Assembly: GCA_030604135.1 (NCBI GenBank)
Contig: JAUVWL010000015.1
Coordinates: forward strand, 1 to 64,000
Length of the DNA stretch: 64,000 bases
Source: Burkholderiales bacterium
Lineage (GTDB): Bacteria > Pseudomonadota > Gammaproteobacteria > Burkholderiales > Burkholderiaceae_C
Direction of reading: 5' to 3'
This document shows, one piece after another, positions 23,646 through 34,093 of the stretch (position 1 is the first letter of the stretch; every line of letters starts with the position of its first letter). The notes under the pieces were generated by a model that was given only the letters and a program-made list of their open reading frames with translations, was not told the origin of the DNA and did no database searches. Made by a program: the position numbers and the translations under genes.

Positions 23646-23808
23646 GAGGCTGATAGGGAATCGGTCATGCCCGCCTTGTCACCCCAAACCACCGCCTGCA
23701 GCGTCGCAAAGGCGCGCCGTCGCCCGAGCTACGGCTGTGCCTTGCGCCTGGCCGGCGGCGCTTTGCGGCACCCTTTCGGGCACGCCCAATTCCCTCTCAG
23801 CCTCTGAG
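23642..23808. repeat. inverted-repeat-bounded intergenic element
   Basis: Arms of 20 bp (23642-23661 and 23789-23808) match at 18 positions when one is inverted. They bound about 127 bp of GC-rich sequence with further internal hairpins. The left arm overlaps the stop codon of the lipoprotein gene. A related 13-mer, CTGAGAGGCTGAG, recurs at the DUF3567/ChaN junction near 52991. No ORF is inside; it looks like a MITE-like or REP-like unit. Confidence 0.6.
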
Positions 23809-23883
23809 TCCTCGGCCGCCGGGCCACCGTCACTGCAAGGCATCAGTCCCTGATGCCATCAACGCCGCACTGGGCTCAGCCTC

Positions 23884-26082
23884 TCAGACCTTGAGGTAAT
23901 CGGCCCGGTTGCCCAGCCATCGTGTCACGTGTCTGCTGGCCGACTCAGGGTGTAGGCTCAGCATGTCGGCGGCCGCCTGACGGGCCCATTCGAGCAGATG
24001 GATGTCGGTGGCCAGATCGGCAAAGCGCAACAAGGGCGCTCCAGACTGCCGAGCCCCCAGGAACTCGCCCGGCCCGCGGATCTCCAGGTCGCGCCGGGCG
24101 ATCTCGAAACCATCGCTGGTCTCGGCCATGGCCTTCAGTCGCTCTCGCGCCGTCTCACCCAGTCGGCCGCCTTCATGGGGCGTGTACATGAGCACACAAG
24201 CCGATGCAGCCGCTCCCCGGCCCACGCGACCGCGCAACTGGTGCAGCTGACTCAATCCAAAGCGCTCGGCGTGCTCGATCACCATCAACGACGCATTGGG
24301 CACATCCACACCCACCTCGATCACCGTGGTCGAGACCAGCACTCCCATCTGGCCGCCGCTGAACAAGGCCATCACAGCCTTCTTCTCGGCCACAGGCATG
24401 CGCGAGTGCAGCAGACCAACGATCACGCCCGGGAGCAGCTGGCTCAGTTCCGCGTGCGTCGCGGTGGCGTTCGACAGATCGATCGCCTCGCTCTCCTCGA
24501 TCAGCGGGCACACCCAGTAGACCTGCCGGCCCGCAGCCACCTGGGCGCGTATGCGTTCGATCACCTCGTGGCGGCGGCTGTCGGACACCACCTTGGTGAC
24601 GATGGGCGTGCGGCCGGGCGGCAGCTCTTCAATGGTGGAAACGTCCAGGTCGGCGTAGTAACTCATGGCCAGCGTGCGCGGGATCGGCGTCGCGCTCATC
24701 ATCAACAGATGGGGTTCAGACAGGGACCCGTCTTCCAACAAGGGCCCGTCATCCCCGCGTACGCGGGAATCCAGCCCAGCCGCATCCGACTTTGGATCCC
24801 CGCCGCCGGCGGGGCGACGGTAAGGGGTCTTGGACCGAAGCGCCAGCCGCTGTGCCACCCCGAAGCGGTGCTGTTCGTCGATGATGGCCAGGGCAAGGTT
24901 CTTGAACTGCACCTGGTCCTGAATGACCGCGTGCGTGCCCACCACCAGCGCGGCCTCACCGCTGGCGATGAGTGCCAGCATCTCGGTGCGCTGCTTCTTT
25001 TTCTGGCTGCCGGTCAGCCAGGCGACGCGTTTGCCCAGGGGCTCCAGCAGGGGCTCGAGCCACCCGATGAGCTTGGCAAAGTGTTGTTCGGCCAGGATCT
25101 CGGTCGGCGCCATCAGCGCGCACTGCCAGCCGCTGTCGATGGCGATGGTGGCGGCCAGTGCGGCCACCACCGTCTTGCCCGAGCCCACGTCGCCCTGCAG
25201 CAAACGGTGCATGGGAACGGACCGCTGCAAATCACGCGCAATCTCCTCGCCCACGCGGCGCTGCGCAGCGGTCAGGGCAAAAGGCAGCGCGACCAGCAAT
25301 TGCTCGTGCAGGCCGCCAGCTTGCGTCTGCAGCGACGGAGCACGCAGCGCATCTCGCTCCCGCTTGGCTTGCAGTTGCGAGAGCTGCTGGGCCAGCAATT
25401 CCTCGGCTTTCAGGCGCTGCCAGGCCGGGTGGCTGTGGTCCTCCAGCGCAGCCAGCGACACGTCGGGGCCCGGGTGGTGCAGAAACTCCAGCGCCTGGCG
25501 CAGCGACATGAGCGGTGCGCGAAGGCCACGCAAGGCTTCCTGCAATGAGGCCAGCACCGGCGGTGGCAAGGTCTCGCTCAGGTCCGCGCGATTGAGACCC
25601 GCCGCCACCGCTTTGCGCAGGTAGGCCTGTGGCAGCTGGGCACTGGTCGGGTAAACCGGTGTCAGCGATCCGGGCAACGCCCCCCCCGCCGCATGAAAGG
25701 CCGGGTGCATCATGGTCCTGCCCAGGAAACCGCCGCGCAGCTCACCACGCACTCGCACCCTTGCACCCACCGCCAGGGCCTTCTGGTGGGACGGGTAGAA
25801 GCTGAAGAAGCGCAGGGTGCAGGTGTCGCTGCCATCGTCCAGGGTCACCAGCAATTGCCGGCGCGGGCGCTGCGTGATCTCCTGCCGGGTGACCGTGCCC
25901 TCGACCTGCACCACCTGGCCGTCGTGCGCTTCCCGCAGGGAGACGATGCGGGTTTCGTCTTCGTACCGCAGCGGCAGGTGCAGCGCCAGGTCGATGTCAC
26001 GCACCAGACCGAGCTTTTGCATGGCTTTCTGCGGGGCAGAGAGTTCCTTGCGAAGGGCGGCAGGTGGCGTGGCGGCTGGCAT
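23884..26082 (-). CDS. recG: ATP-dependent DNA helicase RecG
   Basis: 732 aa. A wedge/OB domain (about 1-250) is followed by the helicase core: motif [18 protein letters not shown], motif Ia [11 protein letters not shown], motif [18 protein letters not shown], motif [18 protein letters not shown], and motif [11 protein letters not shown]. RecG remodels stalled forks and Holliday junctions. Between motifs II and III an unusual linker of about 40 residues contains DSRVRGDDG, the translation of a REP-like doublet (24748-24818). The reading frame stays intact. Confidence 0.97.
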   Translation of the reverse strand: MPAATPPAALRKELSAPQKAMQKLGLVRDIDLALHLPLRYEDETRIVSLREAHDGQVVQVEGTVTRQEITQRPRRQLLVTLDDGSDTCTLRFFSFYPSHQKALAVGARVRVRGELRGGFLGRTMMHPAFHAAGGALPGSLTPVYPTSAQLPQAYLRKAVAAGLNRADLSETLPPPVLASLQEALRGLRAPLMSLRQALEFLHHPGPDVSLAALEDHSHPAWQRLKAEELLAQQLSQLQAKRERDALRAPSLQTQAGGLHEQLLVALPFALTAAQRRVGEEIARDLQRSVPMHRLLQGDVGSGKTVVAALAATIAIDSGWQCALMAPTEILAEQHFAKLIGWLEPLLEPLGKRVAWLTGSQKKKQRTEMLALIASGEAALVVGTHAVIQDQVQFKNLALAIIDEQHRFGVAQRLALRSKTPYRRPAGGGDPKSDAAGLDSRVRGDDGPLLEDGSLSEPHLLMMSATPIPRTLAMSYYADLDVSTIEELPPGRTPIVTKVVSDSRRHEVIERIRAQVAAGRQVYWVCPLIEESEAIDLSNATATHAELSQLLPGVIVGLLHSRMPVAEKKAVMALFSGGQMGVLVSTTVIEVGVDVPNASLMVIEHAERFGLSQLHQLRGRVGRGAAASACVLMYTPHEGGRLGETARERLKAMAETSDGFEIARRDLEIRGPGEFLGARQSGAPLLRFADLATDIHLLEWARQAAADMLSLHPESASRHVTRWLGNRADYLKV
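24748..24818. repeat. REP doublet inserted in frame within recG
   Basis: Two 26-bp palindromic units face each other: 24748-24773 (GTC..CCA, containing CCCGCGTACGCGGG) and 24793-24818 (TGG..GAC, with CCCCGCC/GGCGGGG), 19 bp apart. The same GTC-N20-CCA / TGG-N20-GAC layout occurs at 31529-31609. Within recG it encodes about residues 421-445 without stop or frameshift. Confidence 0.85.
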
Positions 26083-26149
26083 GGGAGAATTCTGCCTGTA
26101 TTTTTATCCATACCCACTTGGAACGGGTCCTGTCCGGCCCTCAAGCAGC

Positions 26150-27262
26150 ATGACAACTTCTTCGACCTCGTCAACCCGACCGTTCACCGTCGCCGACTTC
26201 GATTTCGCACTCCCCGAACACCTGATCGCCCAGCACCCGGCTGCTGAACGCAGTGCTTCCCGGCTACTCGACGGCCGAGGTGAAACACCCGTCGACCGCG
26301 TGTTCCGCGACCTGCCTGATCTGCTCAATGCTGGCGACCTGCTGGTGTTCAACGACACACAGGTGGTCAAGGCCAGGCTGTTCGGCGAAAAAACATCGGG
26401 CGGCAAGCTGGAGCTGCTGATCGAGCGCGTGCTGCTGCCGCACGAGGCCCTGGACGGTTCGGACCAGGAGGTGGTGGGTCACCTGCGGGTCAGCAAGAAG
26501 CCGCAGCCCGGTGGCCTTCTGCACATGGCCGGGGGACTGCAAGGCGGTGGCTTTGACGCGGTGTTCCTGGGCCGCTGGCCGGACGAGCAAGGGCAGCTGT
26601 TTCGGCTGCGCCTGCAAGGGCCCGCCGGTGAAACACCCTACGACCTGATGGCGCGCCACGGCCATGTGCCGCTGCCGCCCTACATCACCCACAGCGACGA
26701 TGCCGAGGACGAGCGGCGCTACCAGACCGTGTTCGCCCGCGTGCCCGGTGCCGTGGCCGCGCCGACCGCCGCGCTGCACTTCGACGAAAGCGTGCTGGCA
26801 GCGCTGGACGCGCGCGGCGTGCAGCGCGCCAACGTGACCCTGCACGTGGGCGCGGGCACCTTCGCGCCCATGAAGACCGAGCGCATCGAAGAACACGTGA
26901 TGCACCATGAGCGCTACGCGATCCCCCCCGAGACCGTGCAGGCCATCGCCGCCTGCCGCGCGCGTGGCGGTCGCGTGGTGGCCGTCGGCACGACCACGGT
27001 GCGCACACTGGAGAGCTGGGCGCGCAGCGGCGAACTGCAGGGTGACACCGACATCTTCATCACGCCGGGCTTCGCGTACAAGGTGGTGGACGTGCTGATC
27101 ACCAACTTTCACCTGCCCAAAAGCACACTGATGATGCTGGTCAGTGCCTTTGCGGGTCACGATCACGTGATGGCCCTTTACCGCCATGCGGTCACGCACA
27201 GATACCGCTTCTTCAGCTATGGGGATGCGATGCTGCTGGCGCGCTCAACCCAGATCCAGTAG
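26150..27262 (+). CDS. queA: tRNA epoxyqueuosine precursor synthase QueA
   Basis: 370 aa from ATG at 26150; the upstream open frame is antisense to recG. It begins with [24 protein letters not shown] and contains [22 protein letters not shown] and the C-terminal [19 protein letters not shown]. QueA transfers the ribosyl moiety of SAM to preQ1-tRNA. Together with tgt at 31666 the window encodes two steps of queuosine synthesis. The last 18 bp overlap the convergent ferredoxin gene. Confidence 0.96.
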   Translation: MTTSSTSSTRPFTVADFDFALPEHLIAQHPAAERSASRLLDGRGETPVDRVFRDLPDLLNAGDLLVFNDTQVVKARLFGEKTSGGKLELLIERVLLPHEALDGSDQEVVGHLRVSKKPQPGGLLHMAGGLQGGGFDAVFLGRWPDEQGQLFRLRLQGPAGETPYDLMARHGHVPLPPYITHSDDAEDERRYQTVFARVPGAVAAPTAALHFDESVLAALDARGVQRANVTLHVGAGTFAPMKTERIEEHVMHHERYAIPPETVQAIAACRARGGRVVAVGTTTVRTLESWARSGELQGDTDIFITPGFAYKVVDVLITNFHLPKSTLMMLVSAFAGHDHVMALYRHAVTHRYRFFSYGDAMLLARSTQIQ

Positions 27263-27556
27263 CACCCGTCCGCCCTCGACCTTCACCGGCCAGGTCTTGA
27301 TCGGCCGGGTGCAGGGTGCCAGCGTGGCGTCACCGGTGCGCAGATCGAAGCGGCCCTGGTGGAACGGACACTCGATCTCGTGGCCTTCGACGAAGCCGTC
27401 ACACAGCTTGGCATTGCCGTGGGTGCAGAGGTTGTCGGTGGCGAACACCTCACCCTCCACGGAAAACAGCGCGATGTCGCGCCCGCCCGGCGTCACCGGA
27501 ATGCCCGCACCTTCGAACAGATCGGCCTCGGCGGCCACGTCGGTCCAGTTGCTCAT
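27245..27556 (-). CDS. Rieske ferredoxin of ring-hydroxylating oxygenase
   Basis: 103 aa. The Rieske cluster ligands are Cys44-x-His46 and Cys63-x2-His66 ([13 protein letters not shown] and [11 protein letters not shown]). Small soluble ferredoxins of this kind shuttle electrons from a reductase to the terminal oxygenase. It follows the small oxygenase subunit by 14 nt, so it is the third gene of the operon. No reductase gene follows; queA is convergent. Confidence 0.93.
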   Translation of the reverse strand: MSNWTDVAAEADLFEGAGIPVTPGGRDIALFSVEGEVFATDNLCTHGNAKLCDGFVEGHEIECPFHQGRFDLRTGDATLAPCTRPIKTWPVKVEGGRVLLDLG

Positions 27557-27570
27557 GGGTGCTGTCCTGT

Positions 27571-28062
27571 TCAGATGGGGTAGATGATGGAGTTCGGGAT
27601 CATTTCGCTGTCATAGACGCACAGACGTTGAACGAACCTCAGCCCGTCGGACGTTCTTGCGACGATGTCCAGATAGCGTCCGACGTTGAACACCGTGCTG
27701 GGGCCGTCGAGCTTGGTGCGGAAGACTGCGTAGTTGGCCTCGCAGTGCAGCCGGCCCTGGTCGTCGATCTGCCGCACGACCGGCGCGCCCACCACGTGGC
27801 GCTGGTAGTAGGGATCGTGGAACAGGGTCTCCTTGATGCCGTAGACGCGGTCGCGCAGCATGGCCTGGCTGTCGAAGGCGAGCGTGGAGAGAGGAAAGCC
27901 GCGCTCGTGGTTCTCGCGCGGCTGCAGCTTGTAGACACAATCCGTCGTGAAGAAGGTCGGCCACAGGTCCCAGTCGCCGCTGTCCACGGCCGAGGCGTAG
28001 TCGCTGTAGAGTTGCTGCAGCGCCTGCCAGGTGTCGAAGTCGAGCTTGATGAGCGCGCTCAT
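27571..28062 (-). CDS. ring-hydroxylating oxygenase, small subunit
   Basis: 163 aa, cystatin-like (NTF2-fold) beta subunit. Segments such as [20 protein letters not shown] and RETLF-like [15 protein letters not shown] resemble salicylate 5-hydroxylase NagH and anthranilate dioxygenase small subunits. Its ATG overlaps the large-subunit stop codon by 4 nt. It provides structural support for the alpha-beta hexamer rather than catalysis. Confidence 0.9.
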   Translation of the reverse strand: MSALIKLDFDTWQALQQLYSDYASAVDSGDWDLWPTFFTTDCVYKLQPRENHERGFPLSTLAFDSQAMLRDRVYGIKETLFHDPYYQRHVVGAPVVRQIDDQGRLHCEANYAVFRTKLDGPSTVFNVGRYLDIVARTSDGLRFVQRLCVYDSEMIPNSIIYPI

Positions 28063-29369
28063 GTTGCGCCCCCATCGCTCGCTTGCGGTGCTTCCATCAC
28101 CTTGCGCCAGTATTCGTACATGCCGCGAATCAGGGTCTCGGTCACCATGTGATCGGTCTCGCCGACCTCGCGTCCACCCAGCTCGGCCAGGGCGCGGTGC
28201 TGCGGCTTGCTCTCGAAGGCCTGCTGCGAAAACTCGATCACCTCGCCGTCGTCGGCGCTTACGAAACCGGCTGGGCCGAACAGGTTGGCCTGGCGCAGGC
28301 GGCGCTGGGACATCTCTGGCGTGTCGTCATCGAAGCCGAAGTGGGTCCAGACAAAGTCGAAGGCGCCGTGGCCGTTGGGCTGGATGTGGCGCGTGCTCAC
28401 GCTGTTGACCTGCTGCTGGAAGATGACACTGGGAAACAGTGTCGTCATCACCGCGGTCGGCATCTTGTCTTCGAGTTGCCACCAGGGCTCGGGCACGATG
28501 TCCAGGAAGCGCGGGTCTTCCAGCTGCATGCTTTCCTTGAAGCTGGACACCTGGGTCACCTGCGCGGCCTGGCCGCTGGCCTGCCCCATGCTGCCGCGGG
28601 TGGACACCATGGCCGCGTGCCGGTGGTGCGCGTCCATGCGCAGCTCGCTCTTGTTGTCGGCGCGCCAGAGGCCGAAGGTCACGAACCAGGTGTGCAGCAA
28701 GCCGGGGTGGTAGGGGTCCTTGATGTTCTCCTGCATCAGCTTCCAGTTGCCCGGAATGCGCTGGCGGTTGTAGCCCAAAACGGTCAGCTTGCGGCCATTG
28801 AACAGGCGGTCGAAGTAACGCAGGATGGTTGGCCCCATGTAGTCTTCGAGCGACTCCACCTCCTGGTCGAACGAGGCGAACACCACACCGCCGCGCACAG
28901 CAACCTTCAGTCGCGTCAGGCCATGCTCCTTGGGGTTGAAGTCGGCCGGCATGCCACCGTTGACCTTGCCGTCCTGTCGCACGCCCCGACGAAACGGCAC
29001 ACCCTGCAGGTCGCCGTTGGGGGCGTAGCTCCATTGGTGGTAGGGGCAGACGAACTCGGTCTGGTTGCCATGGCGCTTGCGGCAGAAGCGCATGCCCCGG
29101 TGGGCGCAGACGTTTTCCACCACATGGATCTGCCCGTCCTCAGCCCGGGTCATGATGACCGAGCGCTCACCGACCACGGTGCGCTTGAAATCGCCGGGGT
29201 TGGTGACCTCGGCTTCCAGGCCCACGTAGCACCAGTGGCCTTTGTAGAAGAAGCGCTCCAGTTCGCGCCGGTGCCGCTCTTCATCGGTGTAGACGGCAAA
29301 GGGAATGCGGCTGGTGCCACCCGCCTCCCACCGAAGGGCGTCCGGCCCCGCGATCGCGCCTGTGTCCAT
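28059..29369 (-). CDS. ring-hydroxylating oxygenase, large subunit (NagG/AndAc-like)
   Basis: 436 aa from ATG at 29369, chosen because GGAG lies 7 nt upstream; longer starts are possible. The Rieske domain has Cys88-x-His90 and Cys108-x2-His111 (ENVCAHRGMRF, FVCPYHQWSY). The mononuclear iron site is in NIKDPYHPGLLHTWFVTFG (Asp218, His221, His226). This motif is characteristic of salicylate 5-hydroxylase NagG and three-component anthranilate dioxygenase AndAc; the substrate is probably salicylate or a similar benzoate, but that cannot be settled from sequence alone. Confidence 0.92.
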   Translation of the reverse strand: MDTGAIAGPDALRWEAGGTSRIPFAVYTDEERHRRELERFFYKGHWCYVGLEAEVTNPGDFKRTVVGERSVIMTRAEDGQIHVVENVCAHRGMRFCRKRHGNQTEFVCPYHQWSYAPNGDLQGVPFRRGVRQDGKVNGGMPADFNPKEHGLTRLKVAVRGGVVFASFDQEVESLEDYMGPTILRYFDRLFNGRKLTVLGYNRQRIPGNWKLMQENIKDPYHPGLLHTWFVTFGLWRADNKSELRMDAHHRHAAMVSTRGSMGQASGQAAQVTQVSSFKESMQLEDPRFLDIVPEPWWQLEDKMPTAVMTTLFPSVIFQQQVNSVSTRHIQPNGHGAFDFVWTHFGFDDDTPEMSQRRLRQANLFGPAGFVSADDGEVIEFSQQAFESKPQHRALAELGGREVGETDHMVTETLIRGMYEYWRKVMEAPQASDGGAT

Positions 29370-29464
29370 GCTGGTCTCCTGAATACGGGTTTTTGTGGCC
29401 GACATCATCAGACGCCCCGATCCATCCATCAATAGAATCTGGAACATATCGGATATTCAACTTA

Positions 29465-29483
29465 TTCATGGTATTGACATGAA
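29465..29483. promoter_or_regulatory. candidate LysR operator
   Basis: The inverted repeat TTCAT-N9-ATGAA spans the start codon of the regulator gene in the AT-rich divergent region between it and the oxygenase operon. Related ATTCA half-sites occur just upstream (29456-29467). It is compatible with an autoregulated LysR box, but does not match the published NahR site closely. Confidence 0.35.
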
Positions 29484-30420
29484 ACTGGAGGACCTGGACC
29501 TGAACCTGTTGATCGTGTTCGACCGCCTAATGCGGGAAGGGAGGGTCTCGCGAGTCGCCCAGGCGCTGGGCATGAGCCAACCGGCGGTGAGTCACGCGCT
29601 GCGCCGCCTGCGCACCTTGCTGGACGACGAGCTGTTCCTGCGCCAACCCCAGGGCATGGCCCCCACGCCCTATGCCCAGCAACTGGCAACGCCCCTGGCC
29701 CAGGCGCTGCAGATCCTGCAGGAAGCGCTGAATGTGCGCGCCAGCTTCGACCCGGCCACCAGCCGCCGCTGCTTCAGCTTGGCCATGACCGATGTCGGCG
29801 AGATCTACTTTCTGCCGGTGCTGATGGATCACCTGGCCGCCGTCGCACCCGGTGTCACCTTGCGTGCGGTGGCGGTGGGTGACCCCGGGCTGCCCGAAGA
29901 CATGGCGGCCGGCCGTATCGACCTGGCGCTGGGCACCCTGCCCCGGCTGCAGACCGGTTTTTTCCGCCAGACCCTGTTCCGCCAGGGCTACGTGGCCCTG
30001 ATGCGTGAACAGCATCCGCTGGCGCGGTACGCCGCCATCAGTGCTGCCCGCTACCGAAGAGCCACCCACGTGCGGGTGGTTTCGGCCGGTACCGGGCACG
30101 GTGTGGTGGAGGATGCCCTCGACCGCCTGGGCATCGACCGACATGTCGCACTGACCGTGCCGCACTATGTGGCGCTGGGGCATGTTCTGGCCCATGCCGA
30201 CCTGGTGGCCACCGTACCCGAGCGCTTCGCCGAACGTGTCTGTGGCCCATTCAGCCTGCGGTCCCGCCCGCTGGGTCTGAGTCTGCCGGAAAGCGAGATC
30301 GCCCAGCATTGGCACAGCCACCTGCACCGTGATCCGGGACATCAGTGGTTCCGCGCTCGGGTGGCAGACCTTTTCGGTCGACGGGCAAGAGCGCAGGCAG
30401 GGCCAGAGACACCCGCATGA
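29479..30420 (+). CDS. LysR-family regulator, NagR/NahR-like
   Basis: 313 aa from ATG at 29479. It starts MKLEDLDLNLLIVFDRLM and contains LGMSQPAVSHALRRLRTLL, then QGMAPTPYAQQLA, closely patterned on the NahR/NagR/DntR salicylate-responsive group. It is divergent from the oxygenase operon (110 nt), so it most likely activates it in response to an aromatic acid. Confidence 0.9.
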   Translation: MKLEDLDLNLLIVFDRLMREGRVSRVAQALGMSQPAVSHALRRLRTLLDDELFLRQPQGMAPTPYAQQLATPLAQALQILQEALNVRASFDPATSRRCFSLAMTDVGEIYFLPVLMDHLAAVAPGVTLRAVAVGDPGLPEDMAAGRIDLALGTLPRLQTGFFRQTLFRQGYVALMREQHPLARYAAISAARYRRATHVRVVSAGTGHGVVEDALDRLGIDRHVALTVPHYVALGHVLAHADLVATVPERFAERVCGPFSLRSRPLGLSLPESEIAQHWHSHLHRDPGHQWFRARVADLFGRRARAQAGPETPA

Positions 30421-30595
30421 ACCGACACACCACCTCCAATGCCACCGTTGCTGCAAATGCACGACAGCAGCCCGTGAAATTCGTCTGAAAGTACACACCG
30501 GTAACACCTTGGAACGTCTTGTCCACGGCATCCACACAAACTGAGGCCACAATGCGTGCCCAACCCCTCAGAGAACCGTCGTTGGAACTGCCGCT

Positions 30596-30745
30596 GTGAT
30601 TGAAATGTTTGTGCGCCTGGGCCTGGCCCTCACCCTGTCCCTGGGACTGGCCGTGCTGCTGGCCTGGGGCTGGGACCGTTCCGACCCCGGTGGCAGTGAC
30701 GCTCCGCGTATCGTCGAGGCCAGCGCCAACGCGGTGGTGCAATAG
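30596..30745 (+). CDS. possible small single-span membrane protein
   Basis: 49 aa from GTG (30596) or 46 aa from ATG (30605). One hydrophobic helix (FVRLGLALTLSLGLAVLLAW) is followed by a polar tail ending SANAVVQ. It lies between the LysR regulator and the cytochrome c gene, and the codon pattern is GC-rich at third positions as in real genes here. No homologue is recognised and no strong ribosome-binding site is seen; it may be spurious. Confidence 0.35.
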   Translation: MIEMFVRLGLALTLSLGLAVLLAWGWDRSDPGGSDAPRIVEASANAVVQ

Positions 30746-30791
30746 CTTCACCGGTTATCGCCCGGACTGTCTCAAACTGAGAACAGCCCCC

Positions 30792-30817
30792 GCCGGCTTG
30801 ATCCTGATCAAGCCGGC
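30792..30817. promoter_or_regulatory. perfect ANR/FNR box inside an 11-bp palindrome
   Basis: TTGATCCTGATCAA (30798-30811) matches the FNR/ANR consensus TTGAT-N4-ATCAA exactly, and the symmetry extends to an 11-bp perfect inverted repeat over 30792-30817. It is centred 67 nt before the cytochrome c start codon, compatible with oxygen-limited activation. A downstream T-run is absent, arguing against a terminator. Confidence 0.7.
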
Positions 30818-30871
30818 CGTGCTTCGCGCGATCAAACTGCATGCAGTTCATTCACTGCACAGGAGATCGCC

Positions 30872-31246
30872 ATGAAGATGCTCATTCCTTCCCTCGCGCT
30901 GGCCTTGTTGGTGGCTGGTGCCGCCCAGGCTGCGCCAGGCGACGACGACATGCTCAAACTGGCCACGGCCAGCGGCTGCATGACCTGCCACCACATTGAA
31001 CCGGGTGCCAAAGGTCCTGGCGGCTTGCCCCCCATCGGTCCAGCCTGGAAAGATGTGGCTGCCCGTTACAAGTCCGAAAAAGGGGCACAGCAGCAACTGA
31101 CCGCCATCGTCATGGCGGGATCCAGTCCCTATGACAGCCACTGGAAGGACAAGGTCAGCGGCCTTGCCATGCCGCCCAACAAGGTGGCCATCAAGGAAGC
31201 CGACGCAGCCCGACTGGTGGCTTGGATTCTTGCAATGGAAAAGTAG
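30872..31246 (+). CDS. class I cytochrome c
   Basis: 124 aa with a Sec signal peptide (cleavage near AQA-APG, residue 20). Haem is bound covalently at Cys36-MT-Cys39-His40 (GCMTCHH), and Met100 in SGLAMPPN is the expected sixth ligand. It resembles small periplasmic c551/c552 electron carriers. A good ribosome-binding site (AGGAG) precedes the ATG. The upstream FNR-type box suggests expression under low oxygen. Confidence 0.93.
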   Translation: MKMLIPSLALALLVAGAAQAAPGDDDMLKLATASGCMTCHHIEPGAKGPGGLPPIGPAWKDVAARYKSEKGAQQQLTAIVMAGSSPYDSHWKDKVSGLAMPPNKVAIKEADAARLVAWILAMEK

Positions 31247-31248
31247 TA

Positions 31249-32856
<1,608 letters not shown>

Positions 32857-32904
32857 CGCCTGCGTGCCACGCCGCCAAGCGGCTGGCCGGTTAAGCTGCG
32901 GCCG

Positions 32905-34089
32905 ATGACCTCCCAGGCCGCTGTTCCCCGCCATGTCCTGCCGGTGCTGGTGCTGGCCCAGTTCGCCGGCACCTCGCTCTGGTTCGCGGTCAATGCGGTC
33001 ATGCCCGACCTGCAGCGTGAGCTGGGCTGGCCGACCGCCGCGCTGGGCACGCTGACCTCGGCACTGCAGCTGGGCTTCATCCTCGGCACCCTGGTGTTCG
33101 CCCTGCTGGCCGTGGCCGACCGGTTCGCACCCCGGCTGGTGTTTCTGGTCTGTGCCCTGGCCGGCGCCGGCTGCACGGTGATGGCCTGGGCCATGGTCAG
33201 GCACTACGATGCCTTGATGGCCTGGCGCTTCGCGACCGGCTTCTTCCTGGCCGGCATTTACCCGGTGGGCATGAAGATCGCTGCCCAGTGGTACTCGCGC
33301 GGACTGGGCGCGGCCCTGGGCCTGCTGATCGGCGCCCTGGTCATCGGGTCGGCCAGCGCACACGCGCTGCGGGCCATCGGCGACCAGCTGCCGTGGCCGA
33401 CGCTGATGCTGGGAGTGGCCGCCCTGGCCGCCGCCGGCGGGGTGCTGCTGTACGCCACGGTGGGCGACGCCCCCGGTGCGGTGGCGCGCGTCACCACCCT
33501 GCAGTGGCGGGCGCTGGCCTCGGTCTGGACCGACCGCAAGGTCCGCAGCTCGGTGCTGGGCTACTTCGGTCACATGTGGGAGCTCTACACCATGTGGGTG
33601 CTGGTGCCCCTGATCCTGGCGACCCGGCTGGAAGGCCCCGCCCTGTCCTGGGCTGCCTTCTGGGTGCTGGGGGCCGGTGCCATCGGCTGCGCAGTGGGCG
33701 GCTGGATCGCGCTGCGGCGCGGCAGCGCCCGCGTGGCCGGCGCCCAGCTGGGCATCAGCGGCCTGTGCTGCCTGGCGGCGCCGTGGCTGATGCACGCCCC
33801 CGACGCGGCCTTCTACGCCTGGCTGGTGGTCTGGGGCATCACCGTGGCGGGCGATTCGCCCCAGTTCTCCACCCTGACGGCCCGCAATGCCCCACCGCAG
33901 GCCGTCGGCAGCGTGCTCACCCTGACCAACAGCATCGGTTTCGGCATCTCCATCGTCAGCATCCTGCTGTTTGTCTCGCTGGTCGACCGGGTGGCCCTGG
34001 CTGCCCTGATTCCCTGGCTGGCGATCGGGCCTGCGCTCGGCCTGTGGGCCTTGCGACCGCTGGTCAAGGCCGAACGCCAGACGGCTTGA
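32905..34089 (+). CDS. MFS transporter
   Basis: 394 aa with about twelve membrane helices. The N-terminal half has LVLAQFAGTSLWFAVNAVMP and GFFLAGIYPVGMKIAAQWY. It follows tgt by 48 nt on the same strand. The substrate cannot be inferred from sequence or context. Convergent with the zinc-ribbon gene that ends 4 nt away. Confidence 0.88.
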   Translation: MTSQAAVPRHVLPVLVLAQFAGTSLWFAVNAVMPDLQRELGWPTAALGTLTSALQLGFILGTLVFALLAVADRFAPRLVFLVCALAGAGCTVMAWAMVRHYDALMAWRFATGFFLAGIYPVGMKIAAQWYSRGLGAALGLLIGALVIGSASAHALRAIGDQLPWPTLMLGVAALAAAGGVLLYATVGDAPGAVARVTTLQWRALASVWTDRKVRSSVLGYFGHMWELYTMWVLVPLILATRLEGPALSWAAFWVLGAGAIGCAVGGWIALRRGSARVAGAQLGISGLCCLAAPWLMHAPDAAFYAWLVVWGITVAGDSPQFSTLTARNAPPQAVGSVLTLTNSIGFGISIVSILLFVSLVDRVALAALIPWLAIGPALGLWALRPLVKAERQTA

Positions 34090-34093
34090 CCGG

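Noticed and set aside
29339-29478. Classical NahR/NagR operator between regulator and oxygenase operon
   Set aside because: ATTCA half-sites are present but the remembered ATTCACGCT-N2-TGAT site is not, so only a generic LysR box is listed.
30792-30817. Palindrome as an intrinsic terminator of the LysR/small ORF transcript
   Set aside because: No T-run follows on either strand, while the centre matches the FNR consensus exactly.
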